Shown: positions 34,007 through 43,272 of the stretch, piece by piece
How positions within the stretch are numbered: the stretch's first letter is position 1
Layout of the letters: every line of letters begins with the position of its first letter
Source of the DNA: Methanomethylovorans sp041447285
GTDB taxonomy: Archaea; Halobacteriota; Methanosarcinia; Methanosarcinales; Methanosarcinaceae
NCBI RefSeq assembly: GCF_041447285.1
Contig: NZ_JBGMEB010000008.1
Location: forward strand, 62,001 to 126,000
Reading direction: 5' to 3'
DNA: 64,000 nt
Notes under the pieces: generated by a model
The model's database searches: none
Seen by the model: only the letters and a program-made list of their open reading frames with translations
What the model was told of the DNA's origin: nothing
Made by a program: the position numbers and the translations under genes

Positions 34007-35040
34007 ATTGATTCACCGTGATTGTTTTCCTGATTACCCTGGGTCAGTTTTTTAAGTTTGGCGAGCTGTTCCATAGTGCCAATGGCAAGTAATACCGAAT
34101 TCTCTCTTATCCTTTCATTTGGGGATATGTCGTATGTAAGCTTGCCCCCACTCCATATACCTACCACATTGGCACCAGTTCTTTCCCTGATTGAAGCACT
34201 GCGAAGTGTTTTACCCATCAGTAGGCTTTTAGGATATATCGGGAACTCTACTATGCTTACGCCTTCAAAGAATTCTGTTGTACCAGTCAGTTTTCCTACA
34301 AACGGATCAGCTGCCTTTCTGCCAATAAAATCTCCAAAAAGCTGTTTAGGTGACAGTACGCGAGTAGCTCCTGCATATTTCAGGTATTTGGCATTTGACA
34401 CATTCTCTACGATGGCTATGATATTTACATCACATATCGCTCTTGCAGTGAGGACAATAGTAGCATTCATTTCATCTGATTTATTGGCAATGAAAAAACG
34501 TGCGGTATCTATATGGGCATTTTTAAGCGTAGTTTCATCAGATGAACTGCCAAAAATGCAGGCTATGTTCCTCTTTATAAGTGTCCTTACAAGTTTATCA
34601 TCATCCTCTATGATGATATATGGGATATTTTTTTCTTGTAGCTCTTCTATGAGTGTTTCAACAATTTTATTATAGCCACATATTATTATATGATCGTTCA
34701 ATTTTTCGGAAACTTTTAACGGAATAGCTGGTCTTACTGTTTTTTCCATCCAGGGAATAAGCAGCCACGTAAATAACAAACCAAAAACAAGTGGGATTCC
34801 TGAGAATTGCACAAATACTGAAAATAGTTTTCCTATAGTAGATTTGAATACAATATCTCCATATCCAACTGTAGTGACAGTGGCAGCTGTCCAATATATA
34901 GCATTAGGTATATTTGCAAACGCCAGCTGTCCTTCAGTACGCATTATCCATATAAAGGTAAAAATGTATGCGGTGAATACAACGACTAAAGAAACAACGT
35001 ATTTCGCTATAGTCATGCGCCAGAAATACGTATGTTTCAT
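34003..35040 (-). CDS. Two-transmembrane potassium channel with RCK domain
   Basis: 345 residues, MthK-like: TM1 about residues 12-33, pore helix and selectivity filter TVGYGD at 57-62, TM2 about 68-93, then an RCK-N (HIIICGYNKIVETL) and RCK-C domain. A ligand (calcium or nucleotide) gated potassium channel by family. The first of an operon with the soluble RCK gene and possibly the TauE permease. Complete. Confidence 0.93.
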   Translation of the reverse strand: MKHTYFWRMTIAKYVVSLVVVFTAYIFTFIWIMRTEGQLAFANIPNAIYWTAATVTTVGYGDIVFKSTIGKLFSVFVQFSGIPLVFGLLFTWLLIPWMEKTVRPAIPLKVSEKLNDHIIICGYNKIVETLIEELQEKNIPYIIIEDDDKLVRTLIKRNIACIFGSSSDETTLKNAHIDTARFFIANKSDEMNATIVLTARAICDVNIIAIVENVSNAKYLKYAGATRVLSPKQLFGDFIGRKAADPFVGKLTGTTEFFEGVSIVEFPIYPKSLLMGKTLRSASIRERTGANVVGIWSGGKLTYDISPNERIRENSVLLAIGTMEQLAKLKKLTQGNQENNHGESI

Positions 35041-35065
35041 GTGTCACCACATCCTGATGCCTTTT

Positions 35066-36829
35066 TCAGAATCCATGTACTATATAAGGTCCGAATACCA
35101 TGAACGCAAAGGACATGAATATCAGTATTGCAAATGTTGCAGTTACGGCTGAAGACAAACGAAGCGACTGTTCTTCGTTCTTTGTCAGCCAGTAAATAAA
35201 GGCCTTTGTGTAATCTTTGAATATATGCCCTCCATCAAGAGGTACTGCGGGCAGGCAATTGAATAACCCCACATAGAAATTGAGCCATCCAATCCATAGC
35301 AGGGAATTAGCGATCCAGAATAGTCCTATTCCCAGCGGTTCTGCCCATCCGGCAGGTGCATAGAAATTAGCAAGCATCCCGCTAAATCCTGGGAACCCCT
35401 CTCCTGCAAATCCTACAATCGGCAATCCAAGCAGGATTATCCATCCAACTGTTCCCTTGAGCATTTCCGGGATACCCTTAAGCAAAGAAAGGTATGATGT
35501 AGCAGGGAATTCTCCCACTGTGATCCCAAGGCTTGTCATCACATCTTCATCCTGGCCAGTATACACTCCCAAGAACCCTTTCTGTCCACCTTCATCCGGA
35601 TGAGATGCAAGCTGAACTGTTGCCTCAAATGTTTTTGATGTATTATCAGCAAGCAAGAGTTTTACAGATTGGTCAGTAGATGTGGTATTCATAAATGACC
35701 TGAAGTCATAGACAGTTCTCATAGGAACATCGTCCATTTGCATGATTCTCATGCCTTTCTGTAAGCCTGCTGCCTCTGCCGGAGAATCAGACACTATGCC
35801 CTGTATAAGAACGCCATTAACAGTTTCTTCAGCAGATCCTGCTTTGATCTCATAGGTGGAGCTAACCATCTCCTTTGAAGCCTGTACTCTGACCGTTTCT
35901 CCGGCTGGTATTGTATCAAGATATTCAAGCATCCCCAATACGTTGTCAACCGGCTTGTCATTTATTTGAGTGATGATCATCTGCGACTCGAGTCCCGCAC
36001 TCGCAGCCTCCCCTTGCACATCGGTTATCATTACATTTCCAATGGGTACAATAGCACCGAGCACTGGCCCAAAGAGCAGAGATAAAGCAATAAGTGCAAC
36101 GACAAAATTTGCCATGACGCCGGCTGCAAGAATACGTGCTCTTTGCTGTCTTGTGGCTGTTTTAGGATTTGTTACTTCAGTATTTTCATCAATTTTGCTT
36201 GAATCTTCTGTGCCAAAGAGTTCTTTTTCGTCTGGTTCAGCAAATCCTCCGACCGGTATAAGTGCTAACAATATACCCATGGACTTGACACGTATATTTT
36301 CCACCCTGCACAGGATTGCATGGGAGAACTCATGCACTACAAGAGTTACAACAAGTGCTATTAATCCCCATGTAAAGGGTATGAACTCATTAACACCCGG
36401 AATAAGGAATATGTTACGTGCTTCATTAAACTTACTGGGTTCAGGCATTGTATTGTTGGCTACAGATGCCAACATGCCAATATCTGAAGCTATCACAACA
36501 AGTAGCATTGCGAACATGCCTATAAACATCATCCTTATGCCGACATCAGCAAATAATCTCCAGGCCTTTTTGGGTACTGCCAGTTTGTCAAGTAGTTTCA
36601 GTCCCTTAGTAGTCCTGATCATTAACAAAGGGCCATAGCTTGTGATGTTGTGTCTTTCAAGGATACCCTTCCTGTTAAGATGAGATATTAACATCCAGTA
36701 CAGGAGAAATAATGCAATTCCAACGGTCGTCCAGTTCAAATAAACTCTCCAATTAGGCACTGATATTATAACATCATTGCCTTTTTCTTTATAACCTATT
36801 TTATGGATCATAATGCTGCAAAAAAGCAT
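35066..36829 (-). CDS. Site-2 protease with PDZ domain
   Basis: 587 residues, intramembrane metalloprotease. HEFSH (residues 166-170) supplies the zinc-binding HExxH, and NCLPAVPLDGGHIF near the C-terminus supplies the second zinc-ligand region. Two PDZ-like repeats sit between (about 270-420). Several transmembrane helices. Members cut membrane-bound regulators. The annotated ATG 36829 could be replaced by ATG 36811; neither has a clear ribosome site. Located upstream of the channel gene on the same strand. Confidence 0.9.
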   Translation of the reverse strand: MLFCSIMIHKIGYKEKGNDVIISVPNWRVYLNWTTVGIALFLLYWMLISHLNRKGILERHNITSYGPLLMIRTTKGLKLLDKLAVPKKAWRLFADVGIRMMFIGMFAMLLVVIASDIGMLASVANNTMPEPSKFNEARNIFLIPGVNEFIPFTWGLIALVVTLVVHEFSHAILCRVENIRVKSMGILLALIPVGGFAEPDEKELFGTEDSSKIDENTEVTNPKTATRQQRARILAAGVMANFVVALIALSLLFGPVLGAIVPIGNVMITDVQGEAASAGLESQMIITQINDKPVDNVLGMLEYLDTIPAGETVRVQASKEMVSSTYEIKAGSAEETVNGVLIQGIVSDSPAEAAGLQKGMRIMQMDDVPMRTVYDFRSFMNTTSTDQSVKLLLADNTSKTFEATVQLASHPDEGGQKGFLGVYTGQDEDVMTSLGITVGEFPATSYLSLLKGIPEMLKGTVGWIILLGLPIVGFAGEGFPGFSGMLANFYAPAGWAEPLGIGLFWIANSLLWIGWLNFYVGLFNCLPAVPLDGGHIFKDYTKAFIYWLTKNEEQSLRLSSAVTATFAILIFMSFAFMVFGPYIVHGF

Positions 36830-36855
36830 AGCACTATGTTCTTCTAATTGTCAGT

Positions 36856-39351
36856 TTAATTGTCAGTGAGGTCTATATACTCTTTTCTGTCTGCGGCTTT
36901 CCACTTCAAAGGAAGGGACACGTGTACTGTAGTGCCTTTGCCTTCTTTGCTTACAATCCATATTGAACCATTATGCGCCGCAACTATATTTTTACATATA
37001 TATAGTCCGACTCCAGTTCCGCCGTGTCTGCGGCTCATGGAACCATCTACTTGATGGAAAAGCGTAAAAAGATTGTTCACTTTGTCATAGGGTATGCCAA
37101 TTCCATAATCAGATATTTCTATTTTTAGCGTATTTTCTTCTTCTTCTAAGTGGGCATCGATCTCGATTTTTCCATTTTTGTTTGAGAACTTTATGGCATT
37201 GTCCAGTATATTATGCAGCAATTCCTGGATCTTTGCAGGTTCAGCTTTCATGAAGGATATCTCGTGTGAAATCTTTTTATCCACTGTTATACCTTTATCT
37301 TCCAGTTCTCCTGCAACTCTGGCAATAGCTTCATCAATGGCACTGCCAATGTGCATAAGCTCAAAATTATATTCTATCTTTCCTGAATTAACATAACTTA
37401 GGTAAAGTAAGGAGTCTATCAAACTGCGTAATCTCTCTGCATTCCTGTATATAGATTCAGAAGCCTTTTTCTGTACCTCATTGAGTTCTCCAAGTGTCAA
37501 TGAATCCAGAAGTTCACTGTATCCTATTATAGAGCTAAGTGGAGTTCTAAGTTCGTGTCCAAGATTTGCCAGGAATTCATTTTTTATTCTGTCCACAGAT
37601 TGGAGTTCCTCATTGATCTTCAGTAGCTCCCGGTTGAATTTCTGTATTTGCTCCTGGGCTTTTTTCCTTTCAGTGATATCAAGAGTGACTATGATTCCAC
37701 CATTGATATCTCCACGCGGTCCTTTCAAAGGATAACCTTTCACACTCCATATCCTTCCATCCGGAGTAGTCCTTTCTATTTCTCTGGAAATGCCGTGGAT
37801 GTTAGCCTGCATGATGGAATCTTTTCCATTGCTATCGATTCCAAGGGTCCATATCTCATGGCACTGATTACCTATTACTGTACTGCGGTCTTTACTGAAG
37901 AAAGAGCATGCTGCCTGGTTTGCCCATAATATCTTCATATCAGTGTCATGGTACACGACGTGTTCTTCCATTCCATCGAGTATCATCTCTTTTTCGATCT
38001 CATGTTTGCGAACAGCTGCCTCTGCTTCTTTCCTTTCAGTGATATCTCTTGCAATTGTTAGTATCCGTTTCTTTCCGTCAAGTTTTACAATACTTATGCT
38101 AAGTTCTACTGGATATGTGGTGCCATCTCTTCGCAGGTGCTCTGATTCGAATATTCCGTGTTTGAAATGGTTTATTGCTGTCATCCTGGATTTTATCAGA
38201 GGAGAATTGTCAGGGGTTTCAATATCCTCAGGTCTAAGTTTCAATAGTTCTTCTTTTGTGTATCCGAGTCTTTGACAGGCGACACTATTGACTTCAAGAA
38301 AGTTATATTTCATATCCTGCATGAAAATCTCATCATTTACATTATCGAAAATGTACCTGAATTTGTTTTCGGATTCATTCAGTGCAGATTCAACTCTTTT
38401 GCGGCGGCTTATGTCCTTTGCAATGCTTAAGATCGCCTGGGAGTTCTCATAATATATAATACGACTGCTAACTTCAACAGGAAGTATAGCCCCATCATTG
38501 CAGATATAGCATGTTTCGTAGAATGAATACCTGTTCTTTAACAATTTGCTTTGCATTTCCTGCTCTTTTAAAAGGAATTCTTGAGACGTGATTTCAAGTA
38601 GCTTTTTTCCAAGCAGTTTCTCTCTACTGTATCCCAGGCATTTGCAGGCAGCATCGTTCAGATCCAGTATGTTCATGTGCATATCCTGGATAAAAATAGA
38701 ATCGTTGGCGCTATGGAATAAAGTTCTGAATTTATGTTCAGAATGTGCAATTTCTTTTTCAGCTTTCTTTATATGATCTATATCAACCTGAGTACCAATT
38801 ATCTTAACAGGGCTTCCTCGCGCATCACGGCTAACAACAGTGCCATTTACAACAATCCATTTCCAGACCCCATGCTTAGCCAGCATACGGATCTCATTTC
38901 TGAAATTATTATGTATGCCTTGATTTTCATGAGAATTATTAAAAAAAAGATTTTTCCAATCGTCTGGGTGAGTCAATTTATTCCAGAACGATATATGAGG
39001 CTTTATTTCTTCAGGATCGTATCCAAGCATACATGCCCAACGTTTGTTAACGTTAAGAGTGCCTTTGTTCATATCCAGTTCCCAAATCCCCATATCAATA
39101 TCTTCAAGAGCGCTTTTCAATTCATGAAATGAATATTTCTTCCCATATAGCATGTTAGCTAAAGCGCGTATGAATCCCTTTTTATAAGTACTAATCAAAA
39201 CTAAAGACAAAAATAAGAAAAAAAGAATCAACCAATCATAATGCCAGATGTCCAACTCATAATAACTGACATCTTGAGCAGCACTTGCAAGAGATACAAA
39301 ATGCATTACGTATATGCATAAGAAAAAAAGCCCATTTGCACTTGTTTTCAT
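36856..39351 (-). CDS. Membrane sensor histidine kinase with four PAS domains
   Basis: 831 residues. Two hydrophobic N-terminal segments (about 6-24 and 39-54), then four PAS domains: about 80-195, 205-320, 328-443 and 453-563. HisKA follows, with the phosphorylated His599 in NLGHELRTPLSS, and a HATPase domain about 695-815 with GIGIPYDKV and GGTGVGLYICK. No receiver domain is fused and no response regulator lies nearby, so its partner is unknown. Signal detection through PAS domains is likely (redox, light or ligand). Confidence 0.9.
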   Translation of the reverse strand: MKTSANGLFFLCIYVMHFVSLASAAQDVSYYELDIWHYDWLILFFLFLSLVLISTYKKGFIRALANMLYGKKYSFHELKSALEDIDMGIWELDMNKGTLNVNKRWACMLGYDPEEIKPHISFWNKLTHPDDWKNLFFNNSHENQGIHNNFRNEIRMLAKHGVWKWIVVNGTVVSRDARGSPVKIIGTQVDIDHIKKAEKEIAHSEHKFRTLFHSANDSIFIQDMHMNILDLNDAACKCLGYSREKLLGKKLLEITSQEFLLKEQEMQSKLLKNRYSFYETCYICNDGAILPVEVSSRIIYYENSQAILSIAKDISRRKRVESALNESENKFRYIFDNVNDEIFMQDMKYNFLEVNSVACQRLGYTKEELLKLRPEDIETPDNSPLIKSRMTAINHFKHGIFESEHLRRDGTTYPVELSISIVKLDGKKRILTIARDITERKEAEAAVRKHEIEKEMILDGMEEHVVYHDTDMKILWANQAACSFFSKDRSTVIGNQCHEIWTLGIDSNGKDSIMQANIHGISREIERTTPDGRIWSVKGYPLKGPRGDINGGIIVTLDITERKKAQEQIQKFNRELLKINEELQSVDRIKNEFLANLGHELRTPLSSIIGYSELLDSLTLGELNEVQKKASESIYRNAERLRSLIDSLLYLSYVNSGKIEYNFELMHIGSAIDEAIARVAGELEDKGITVDKKISHEISFMKAEPAKIQELLHNILDNAIKFSNKNGKIEIDAHLEEEENTLKIEISDYGIGIPYDKVNNLFTLFHQVDGSMSRRHGGTGVGLYICKNIVAAHNGSIWIVSKEGKGTTVHVSLPLKWKAADRKEYIDLTDN

Positions 39352-39500
39352 CTATTTTCCTCTTGCTATTGTAATACAAAATAATGATGAACTTAGTATC
39401 TGTAAGATATGAATCTTCCGTTGAATATGTTCTGCTAGATACTTTGTGGACAGTTAGATTTATAATTGATACCGTTATTACTGCTATCTTAATCCTGAAT

Positions 39501-39583
39501 GCGGGAGTAACCAAGCGGCCAACGGTGGTAGACTCAAGATCTACTCGCGCAGGCGTTCGGGGGTTCGAATCCCTTCTCCCGCA
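39501..39583 (+). tRNA. tRNA-Leu (CAA)
   Basis: 83 bases with acceptor GCGGGAG/CTCCCGC, anticodon stem GTAGA/TCTAC around loop CTCAAGA (anticodon CAA), a long variable arm and T-arm GGGGG-TTCGAAT-CCCTT. Discriminator A; CCA not encoded. The loop and variable arm identify leucine (UUG codon). Not flanked by repeat copies. Confidence 0.93.
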
Positions 39584-39949
39584 CTCATATTTCTTATTTC
39601 TTGTTTTGTTTGTGATACTTCTTTCGTCTTTATTTTGTAATCTCTTCTATCTTTACAGTGCATTTGTTGCGCTAATTTGTTCTTATTGTGGTCTGGGAAT
39701 ATTTATATAGTTAAGCCTCAAAGAGAAGGCCCAGCTGTAAGGGTAAATAATGGTTCCCGTTGCAAATAAACGGTACTTGTTGCAATGGAGATCTATCAAA
39801 ATAAACTTTATTGTGTGGGTGGTATAACGATAAGAAAAACAATTAAACTCGGGCTATGTTGCTGCATAATTGTTGCGGCAGTAATCTATGCTCAATTCAA
39901 TAACAAATAGTAATGTGTTGGTATTCAATTCACTTTTTGGGGTGTTTCT
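39584..39949 (+). other. 366-bp region with TATA and two small open frames
   Basis: No convincing gene. T-rich sequence follows the tRNA. A TATA element at 39701-39710 predicts a transcript starting near 39733. Two overlapping small frames follow: 39750-39827 (25 residues, starting MVPVANKR) and 39785-39910 (41 residues, with C-terminal hydrophobic segment LGLCCCIIVAAVIYA). The second could be a small membrane protein. Alternatively this is the long leader of the fumarase operon. Confidence 0.35.
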
Positions 39950-40789
39950 TTGACAGGGAAGATAACTTATGAGGACGTAGCTATAGCAACAGTAGACATT
40001 ATAAGGGAAGCTGAGACTTCCCTTTCTTATGATGTAGTCTGTGCGATTGAAAATGCATATAATAAAGAAGGATCTGAAATTGCAAAAGCACAGCTTGCAG
40101 CCATCCTGAAGAACATTGAACTATCCAAAAAGCAGTTAATACCCATGTGCCAGGACACGGGTATCATGGTATTCTTTGTAGAAATTGGCCGCTCTTTGAT
40201 AATTGATTTTGATCTTGAAGGTGCTATTATTGAAGGTGTGCGCCGTGCAACAGTACAAGTGCCACTTAGGCCCAATGCCGTATCCCCTCTTTCCAGAAAA
40301 AACAGCGGGGACAATACAGGCGCAGGCCTGCCGGACATTAACTACAGTTTTGTAGAAGGCAACAAGCTTAGCATCACGGTAGCTCCAAAAGGTGCAGGCT
40401 CTGAGAACATGAGCGCCTTACGCATGCTAAATCCTACAGAAACCTCAAAGATAAGAGAATTCGTGCTGGAGACAGTGCTCAAAGCCGGTGGCATGCCATG
40501 CCCTCCTATTGTTGTGGGTGTTGGCATCGGAGGTTCTTTTGATAAATCAGCAAGGCTTGCAAAGCAAGCTCTTCTAATGAACATGGGCGACATGGATGCT
40601 TTTGAACTTGAGCTGCTCAATGACATCAATAAGTTGGGGATAGGTACCATGGGAATGGGGGGTAACATCACTGCTCTTGCTGTGCATGTTAAACAGGCAC
40701 ACTGTCATACTGCATCATTGCCAGTGGCAGTCAATATCCAGTGCTGGGCAAACAGACATGCTACTGTGGTCCTGGGAGGTGAACAATGA
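39950..40789 (+). CDS. fumA: Class I fumarase, alpha subunit
   Basis: 279 residues, N-terminal (iron-sulfur) half of class I fumarase / tartrate dehydratase. The cluster cysteines are the ones in CQDTG (MCQDTGIMVF), the ACXTA-like PC (GGMPCPPIVV) and QCWA near the end. It starts at TTG 39950 with a GGGGTG ribosome site. It is the partner of the next gene, overlapping by ATGA. Hydrates fumarate to malate in the partial TCA cycle. Tartrate dehydratase is the family alternative. Confidence 0.9.
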   Translation: MTGKITYEDVAIATVDIIREAETSLSYDVVCAIENAYNKEGSEIAKAQLAAILKNIELSKKQLIPMCQDTGIMVFFVEIGRSLIIDFDLEGAIIEGVRRATVQVPLRPNAVSPLSRKNSGDNTGAGLPDINYSFVEGNKLSITVAPKGAGSENMSALRMLNPTETSKIREFVLETVLKAGGMPCPPIVVGVGIGGSFDKSARLAKQALLMNMGDMDAFELELLNDINKLGIGTMGMGGNITALAVHVKQAHCHTASLPVAVNIQCWANRHATVVLGGEQ

Positions 40790-41364
40790 GCACCTACGAG
40801 CTAGTTACGCCTCTTAAAGCTGAAGATATAACACAACTCTCAGTGGGTGATGTCGTATACATTAGTGGCATTGTGTACACTGCAAGAGATGAAGCACATG
40901 CTCACATACTGGAATTGGATGAAGCAGGTGAAAAACTGCCCATTGACCTTGAAGGTGCTGTAATTTATCATTGTGGCCCCCTGATGGTCCAGGAAAACGA
41001 TCAGTGGAAAGCAGTTGCTTCCGGTCCTACTACAAGTGCCAGAATGGCTAAGATGACGCCAAAACTGCTTGAAAAACACAATGTGCGTGCGCTTATTGGT
41101 AAAGGAGGCATGCAAGGGGTGACTGAGACACTTAAGGATAGGTGTGTGTATCTAGCCTATACGGGAGGATGCGCCGCCCTAGCAGCAGGTTCAATAAAAA
41201 AGGTCAGATCGGTACATTGGCTGCAATTAGGAATGCCTGAAGCTGTATGGGAACTTGAAGTCGAACGCTTTGGTCCCCTTATAGTTGGTATAGATGCTCA
41301 TGGTAACGATCTTTTTGAAAAAGTGAGGGAAAAAGCCCTCACGGCTTTCTGTCAGCTCAGATAA
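40786..41364 (+). CDS. fumB: Class I fumarase, beta subunit
   Basis: 192 residues, C-terminal half of the two-part class I hydro-lyase. The swivelling domain carries the KGGMQGVT catalytic loop and YTGGCAALAA. The ATG lies within the ATGA overlap of the alpha gene. Its stop overlaps the convergent pilus gene by 8 bases. Confidence 0.9.
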   Translation: MSTYELVTPLKAEDITQLSVGDVVYISGIVYTARDEAHAHILELDEAGEKLPIDLEGAVIYHCGPLMVQENDQWKAVASGPTTSARMAKMTPKLLEKHNVRALIGKGGMQGVTETLKDRCVYLAYTGGCAALAAGSIKKVRSVHWLQLGMPEAVWELEVERFGPLIVGIDAHGNDLFEKVREKALTAFCQLR

Positions 41365-42346
41365 GGAAGGTGAATGTAATCCACGCTATCATTGACAGAA
41401 TAATGGAATGTTTCAGGCCAGCGGTTGCTGCGCCTTCTCCCATCTGTCCGGCTACAAGCCCGCTGAAAAATCCCTGTATAAGAGATGCGTGGAACATTAT
41501 TCTTATAAAAAGGTCCGGGTTGAATGCACCCATGAACTGACTTCCTGCACCTGCATCTGTGGCAGCCTGGCCTGCTGTTGCCATGGTAGGCACGAAGGTC
41601 GTTGCAAGCATAGCTATGACAAAAAGGAACACGAAGAACGACATGTAGATGATCACCAGATATACCATCATGTTACCTTTTCGCTCCCTTTCAAGCTGTT
41701 TTACTTCTGTAGCATCCCTTGCTGCAGCTTCCAATACCTGTGAGACTTTTCCTCCGGCTTTGCTTGCCTGAGTGATCAGAGCAACAGATCTGCCTATAAG
41801 AGCTGTGTTCATCTTTCTGGCAAAAGTAAGCAGTGCCTCTTCGAAGGAAACTCCCCAGGACATACGAGTGTTCATCTTCTTTATCTCATTAGAAAGCTCT
41901 CCGTATTCTCCTTTTGCCACTGTTGCCACCGCTCTTGGAAGAGTAAGTCCTGCACGGCTCATCTCAGAAATGTCCCTAAGAAAAGTAGGCAAATATTCCT
42001 CTATTTTGCTAACATGCTTCATTTTCTTCTGGTACATAAGGGAAGCAGGGGCTATTGCTATCAGAACACTAAAGAAAATCACATCATCTACTATCGGATT
42101 AGGCCAATTGCGTATAAGGCCGGATATAAGGAATATAATTGCCAGAGGTGCACTCAAAATGAAGGTGTAATCCGGATAGATGCACAGTGTTGCGTAGGGA
42201 TTTTTTATGAACTGCTTTAAGATCACGTTCTTACGGGAATTCTCCAATCCAACACGTACCGTAGTTTCTTCGATCTGACAAAGCGTTTCCTCATCAAGGT
42301 TTGGGTCCAGAGGAAACTCATTCCTAAAGAGTTTTTTCCATTCCAT
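41357..42346 (-). CDS. Pilus platform protein, TadC/FlaJ-like
   Basis: 329 residues with the type II secretion F domain (about 115-260) and flanking transmembrane helices. SRAGLTLPRAVATVAKGEYGEL resembles the conserved cytoplasmic loop. It is the fourth gene of the MinD-ATPase-platform unit, 2 bases after its paralogue, and serves as inner-membrane platform of an archaeal type IV pilus-like system. Archaeal FlaJ is usually a single longer protein; here the platform is split in two, as in Tad systems. Confidence 0.83.
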   Translation of the reverse strand: MEWKKLFRNEFPLDPNLDEETLCQIEETTVRVGLENSRKNVILKQFIKNPYATLCIYPDYTFILSAPLAIIFLISGLIRNWPNPIVDDVIFFSVLIAIAPASLMYQKKMKHVSKIEEYLPTFLRDISEMSRAGLTLPRAVATVAKGEYGELSNEIKKMNTRMSWGVSFEEALLTFARKMNTALIGRSVALITQASKAGGKVSQVLEAAARDATEVKQLERERKGNMMVYLVIIYMSFFVFLFVIAMLATTFVPTMATAGQAATDAGAGSQFMGAFNPDLFIRIMFHASLIQGFFSGLVAGQMGEGAATAGLKHSIILSMIAWITFTFLI

Positions 42347-42348
42347 TC

Positions 42349-43272
42349 TTAGGCCTCCGGTGTCATGCTGCTGATTAGTAGAATGAACATTGCGCTTCCA
42401 AAGGGTATGATTGCATAAATTATCAGATACAGGAAGACCATTTCAGCTCCTCCCATTATTGCCATGATCGATATGACAACTATCATGAACAAAGGTCCTG
42501 CAACAAAAGCTGTAACATAGGTTTCACCTAGAAGGCCCAGAGTTTCCAGGAATTCTTTTTGCTTTTGTCTGTTCTCTATCAGATATTGCTCTGTCTTTAT
42601 CTTAAAATAAGGCTCCAGTTCTCCTCCGGATGTTATGACTGTGATCGCCCCTTGCAGAAAATCCTGCAATGAGGGCGAAGGAGTCGTAAGAGCCAGATTC
42701 CTCATGCCTGAGACAAGGTTAAGTCCCAGTACTTCGATATCCCTTACGAGATATCTGGCTTCAACTGCCACATCTTTATATATGTCATTAGATGCAAGAG
42801 AACGAAAAAGTTCTAATGGAAGTACTCCTGCTCCTGCCATGGAGGACATATAGTTAATTGCATAAGGAAGCATACGCTCTATTCCTCGCTTCCTTTCTCC
42901 GGCCATGACAGCTGGATATAACACGAATGTTTTGTATACAGCACTGAATACAAAGATCCCGGTAATTATGTTCAGAACTAACCATTCAGCGATTTCTTTG
43001 TAATGGCTGAACTGAAGCATCCATTGGGGAGCAGTTATTCTTGATCCTGTAAAATCAGGAACTCCTACTAAATAGAAAAGCAGATTGACGGCAATGAGAG
43101 CAAAGACCGCACATAAAAACGAAGTGAGCAAAGCACCGGACATGTACATGTCATAGCCTATGCTCATTCTGTTCCTGAGCATGTTCAGTCGAAGACTGTA
43201 ATACTCATGCCTTCGGTTATCATAATATTTTCCGAATATCTCATGGGCCAGACTAAAAAATATGTTAGTCAT
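42349..43272 (-). CDS. Pilus platform protein, TadB/FlaJ-like
   Basis: 307 residues, second F-domain protein: N-terminal helices at about 45-70 and 100-125, F domain and C-terminal helices. The central SMAGAGVLPLELFRSLASND loop resembles that of GspF/TadB. It starts within the end of the ATPase gene (43265-43272) and is directly followed by the TadC-like gene. Confidence 0.83.
   Translation of the reverse strand: MTNIFFSLAHEIFGKYYDNRRHEYYSLRLNMLRNRMSIGYDMYMSGALLTSFLCAVFALIAVNLLFYLVGVPDFTGSRITAPQWMLQFSHYKEIAEWLVLNIITGIFVFSAVYKTFVLYPAVMAGERKRGIERMLPYAINYMSSMAGAGVLPLELFRSLASNDIYKDVAVEARYLVRDIEVLGLNLVSGMRNLALTTPSPSLQDFLQGAITVITSGGELEPYFKIKTEQYLIENRQKQKEFLETLGLLGETYVTAFVAGPLFMIVVISIMAIMGGAEMVFLYLIIYAIIPFGSAMFILLISSMTPEA

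Noticed and set aside
34058..34675. Antisense frame in the potassium channel gene
   Set aside because: No domain and fully within a conserved gene on the other strand.
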